Of a DNA stretch of 24,343 bases, positions 23,824-24,343 are shown one piece after another (the first letter of the stretch is position 1; each line of letters opens with the position of its first letter). The stretch spans positions 1 to 24,343 of the IMG/VR virus record IMGVR_UViG_3300027736_000243; one strand, 5' to 3'. The DNA comes from a virus. Under the pieces are notes generated by a model, which did no database searches, was not told where the DNA came from, and worked only from the letters and a program-made list of their open reading frames with translations. The translations under genes were made by a program, and so were the position numbers.

Positions 23824-24343
23824 TTATTGTGCAAGTGATTTGAAGTAATCCAAATCTTCATCTTCTGTAACTGGTTTATCAATCACAGAAATATCATCAT
23901 CATTAAACTTGCTTACTACGGCAGTATCAGCCTTAGTTACAGGTGCGATACCTTCAAAACCTAGAACTTTTTCAAGGCGGGTCTTGAGTTGGTCATAAGG
24001 TTTGAATTGTTTCTTCTCTGTAAAATCTTTCAGAGAATATTCTTTCTTCCACAATTCTTCAAGTTTGGCATCATCACCATCAAGTAATGCAGACTTAGCA
24101 GCAAATTCTGATTTATCATAATTGCGATAGCCTTCAACATTACGAATCTTCAACTTGAAGTTAGCACCTTCCCACATATCAAATGGGTTAACAGGTGTCT
24201 CATCCGCAAACTCAGGGTTCATTGCTTCAGTAATCTTATCAAAGATTTTCTTACCGAATTTGTATAAACGAATTTCACCTTCGTTGGATGAATTACTTGG
24301 GTCTGATACGACCAGAATGTTTGCAACGTAAGTCAACTTGCGT
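23824..24343 (-). CDS. 32: Single-stranded DNA-binding protein gp32, C-terminal part
   Basis: The gene enters from the right edge; about 172 codons are visible, the frame continuing upstream through RK before the TTG at 24336, so that TTG is an internal Leu codon and not a start. 'LTYVANILVVSDPSNSSNEG' then 'RLYKFGKKIFDKI' and 'PFDMWEGANFKLKIRNVEGY' with 'NYDKSEF' follow the T4 gp32 core in order. The chain ends in an acidic tail (about the last 30 residues, 'DDDISVIDKPVTEDEDLDYF'), the region that in T4 recruits replication and recombination partners. The zinc-binding part lies outside the window. gp32 coats ssDNA in replication, recombination and repair. It converges on the tail operon and has its own strong terminator. 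Confidence 0.95.
   Translation of the reverse strand, partial: RKLTYVANILVVSDPSNSSNEGEIRLYKFGKKIFDKITEAMNPEFADETPVNPFDMWEGANFKLKIRNVEGYRNYDKSEFAAKSALLDGDDAKLEELWKKEYSLKDFTEKKQFKPYDQLKTRLEKVLGFEGIAPVTKADTAVVSKFNDDDISVIDKPVTEDEDLDYFKSLAQ

Noticed and set aside
24334-24336. TTG at 24336-24334 as start of a 170-aa gene
   Set aside because: The frame continues to the window edge and the segment corresponds to the middle of T4 gp32, so the codon is an internal Leu.
1-24343. tRNA genes, CRISPR arrays, insertion sequences, attachment sites
   Set aside because: No cloverleaf-like segment, regular repeat-spacer pattern, transposase or terminal inverted repeats was seen in the tightly packed window.

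Overview
The window is an AT-rich stretch of a T4-like myovirus (contractile-tailed phage) genome. Nearly every gene is a recognisable tail baseplate, tail tube or head-completion gene, and the right edge carries the end of gene 32 (ssDNA-binding protein). Long Asn/Thr/Ser-rich baseplate proteins with DUF4815-type and glycine-rich beta repeats suggest the marine or freshwater branch of the T4-like phages (cyanophage or Pelagibacter myophage type) rather than the enteric T-even group. The host cannot be fixed from this sequence. There are no tRNA genes, insertion sequences, CRISPR arrays or integration genes.

Layout. From about 17.44 kb leftwards, on the minus strand, lies one compact baseplate operon: gp48 (tube cap), gp53, a gp27-like hub protein, gp5 (spike, without lysozyme domain), gp25, gp6, an 843-aa protein in the gene 7 position, gp8, a 1998-aa DUF4815-type structural protein, a 79-aa coiled-coil protein, and the first 61 codons of a probable tail-fibre protein cut by the left edge. 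From 17.47 kb rightwards, on the plus strand: gp4 (head-completion nuclease fold), a probable gp2 DNA end protector, a gp54-like tube initiator, gp26, a short ORF without a plausible start that appears to be reached by -1 frameshifting from gp26, a 571-aa tape-measure-like protein, and a 627-aa relative of it carrying a GH19 lysozyme/chitinase domain. A strong hairpin terminator separates this from the convergent gene 32. Genes are packed with 1- to 4-nt overlaps (TAATG, ATGA) or gaps of 1 to about 21 nt, so there is no gene-free stretch over 300 bases.

How the genes work together. The minus operon builds the wedges (gp53, gp25, gp6, gp7-position protein, gp8), hub and spike (gp27-like, gp5), tube cap (gp48) and peripheral or fibre-attachment proteins. 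The plus operon finishes heads (gp4, gp2-like), starts the tube (gp54-like), and supplies what looks like a chaperone pair and tape measure for the tube interior. The most notable signal is at 19973-19993: an SD-like sequence, two overlapping -1 slippery heptamers and a -1 frame ORF with a 'LPWER...LL' motif, placed exactly where lambda-type phages make the G/GT tape-measure chaperones. The second is that the cell-wall hydrolase is missing from gp5 and a GH19 domain sits instead on a tape-measure-like protein.
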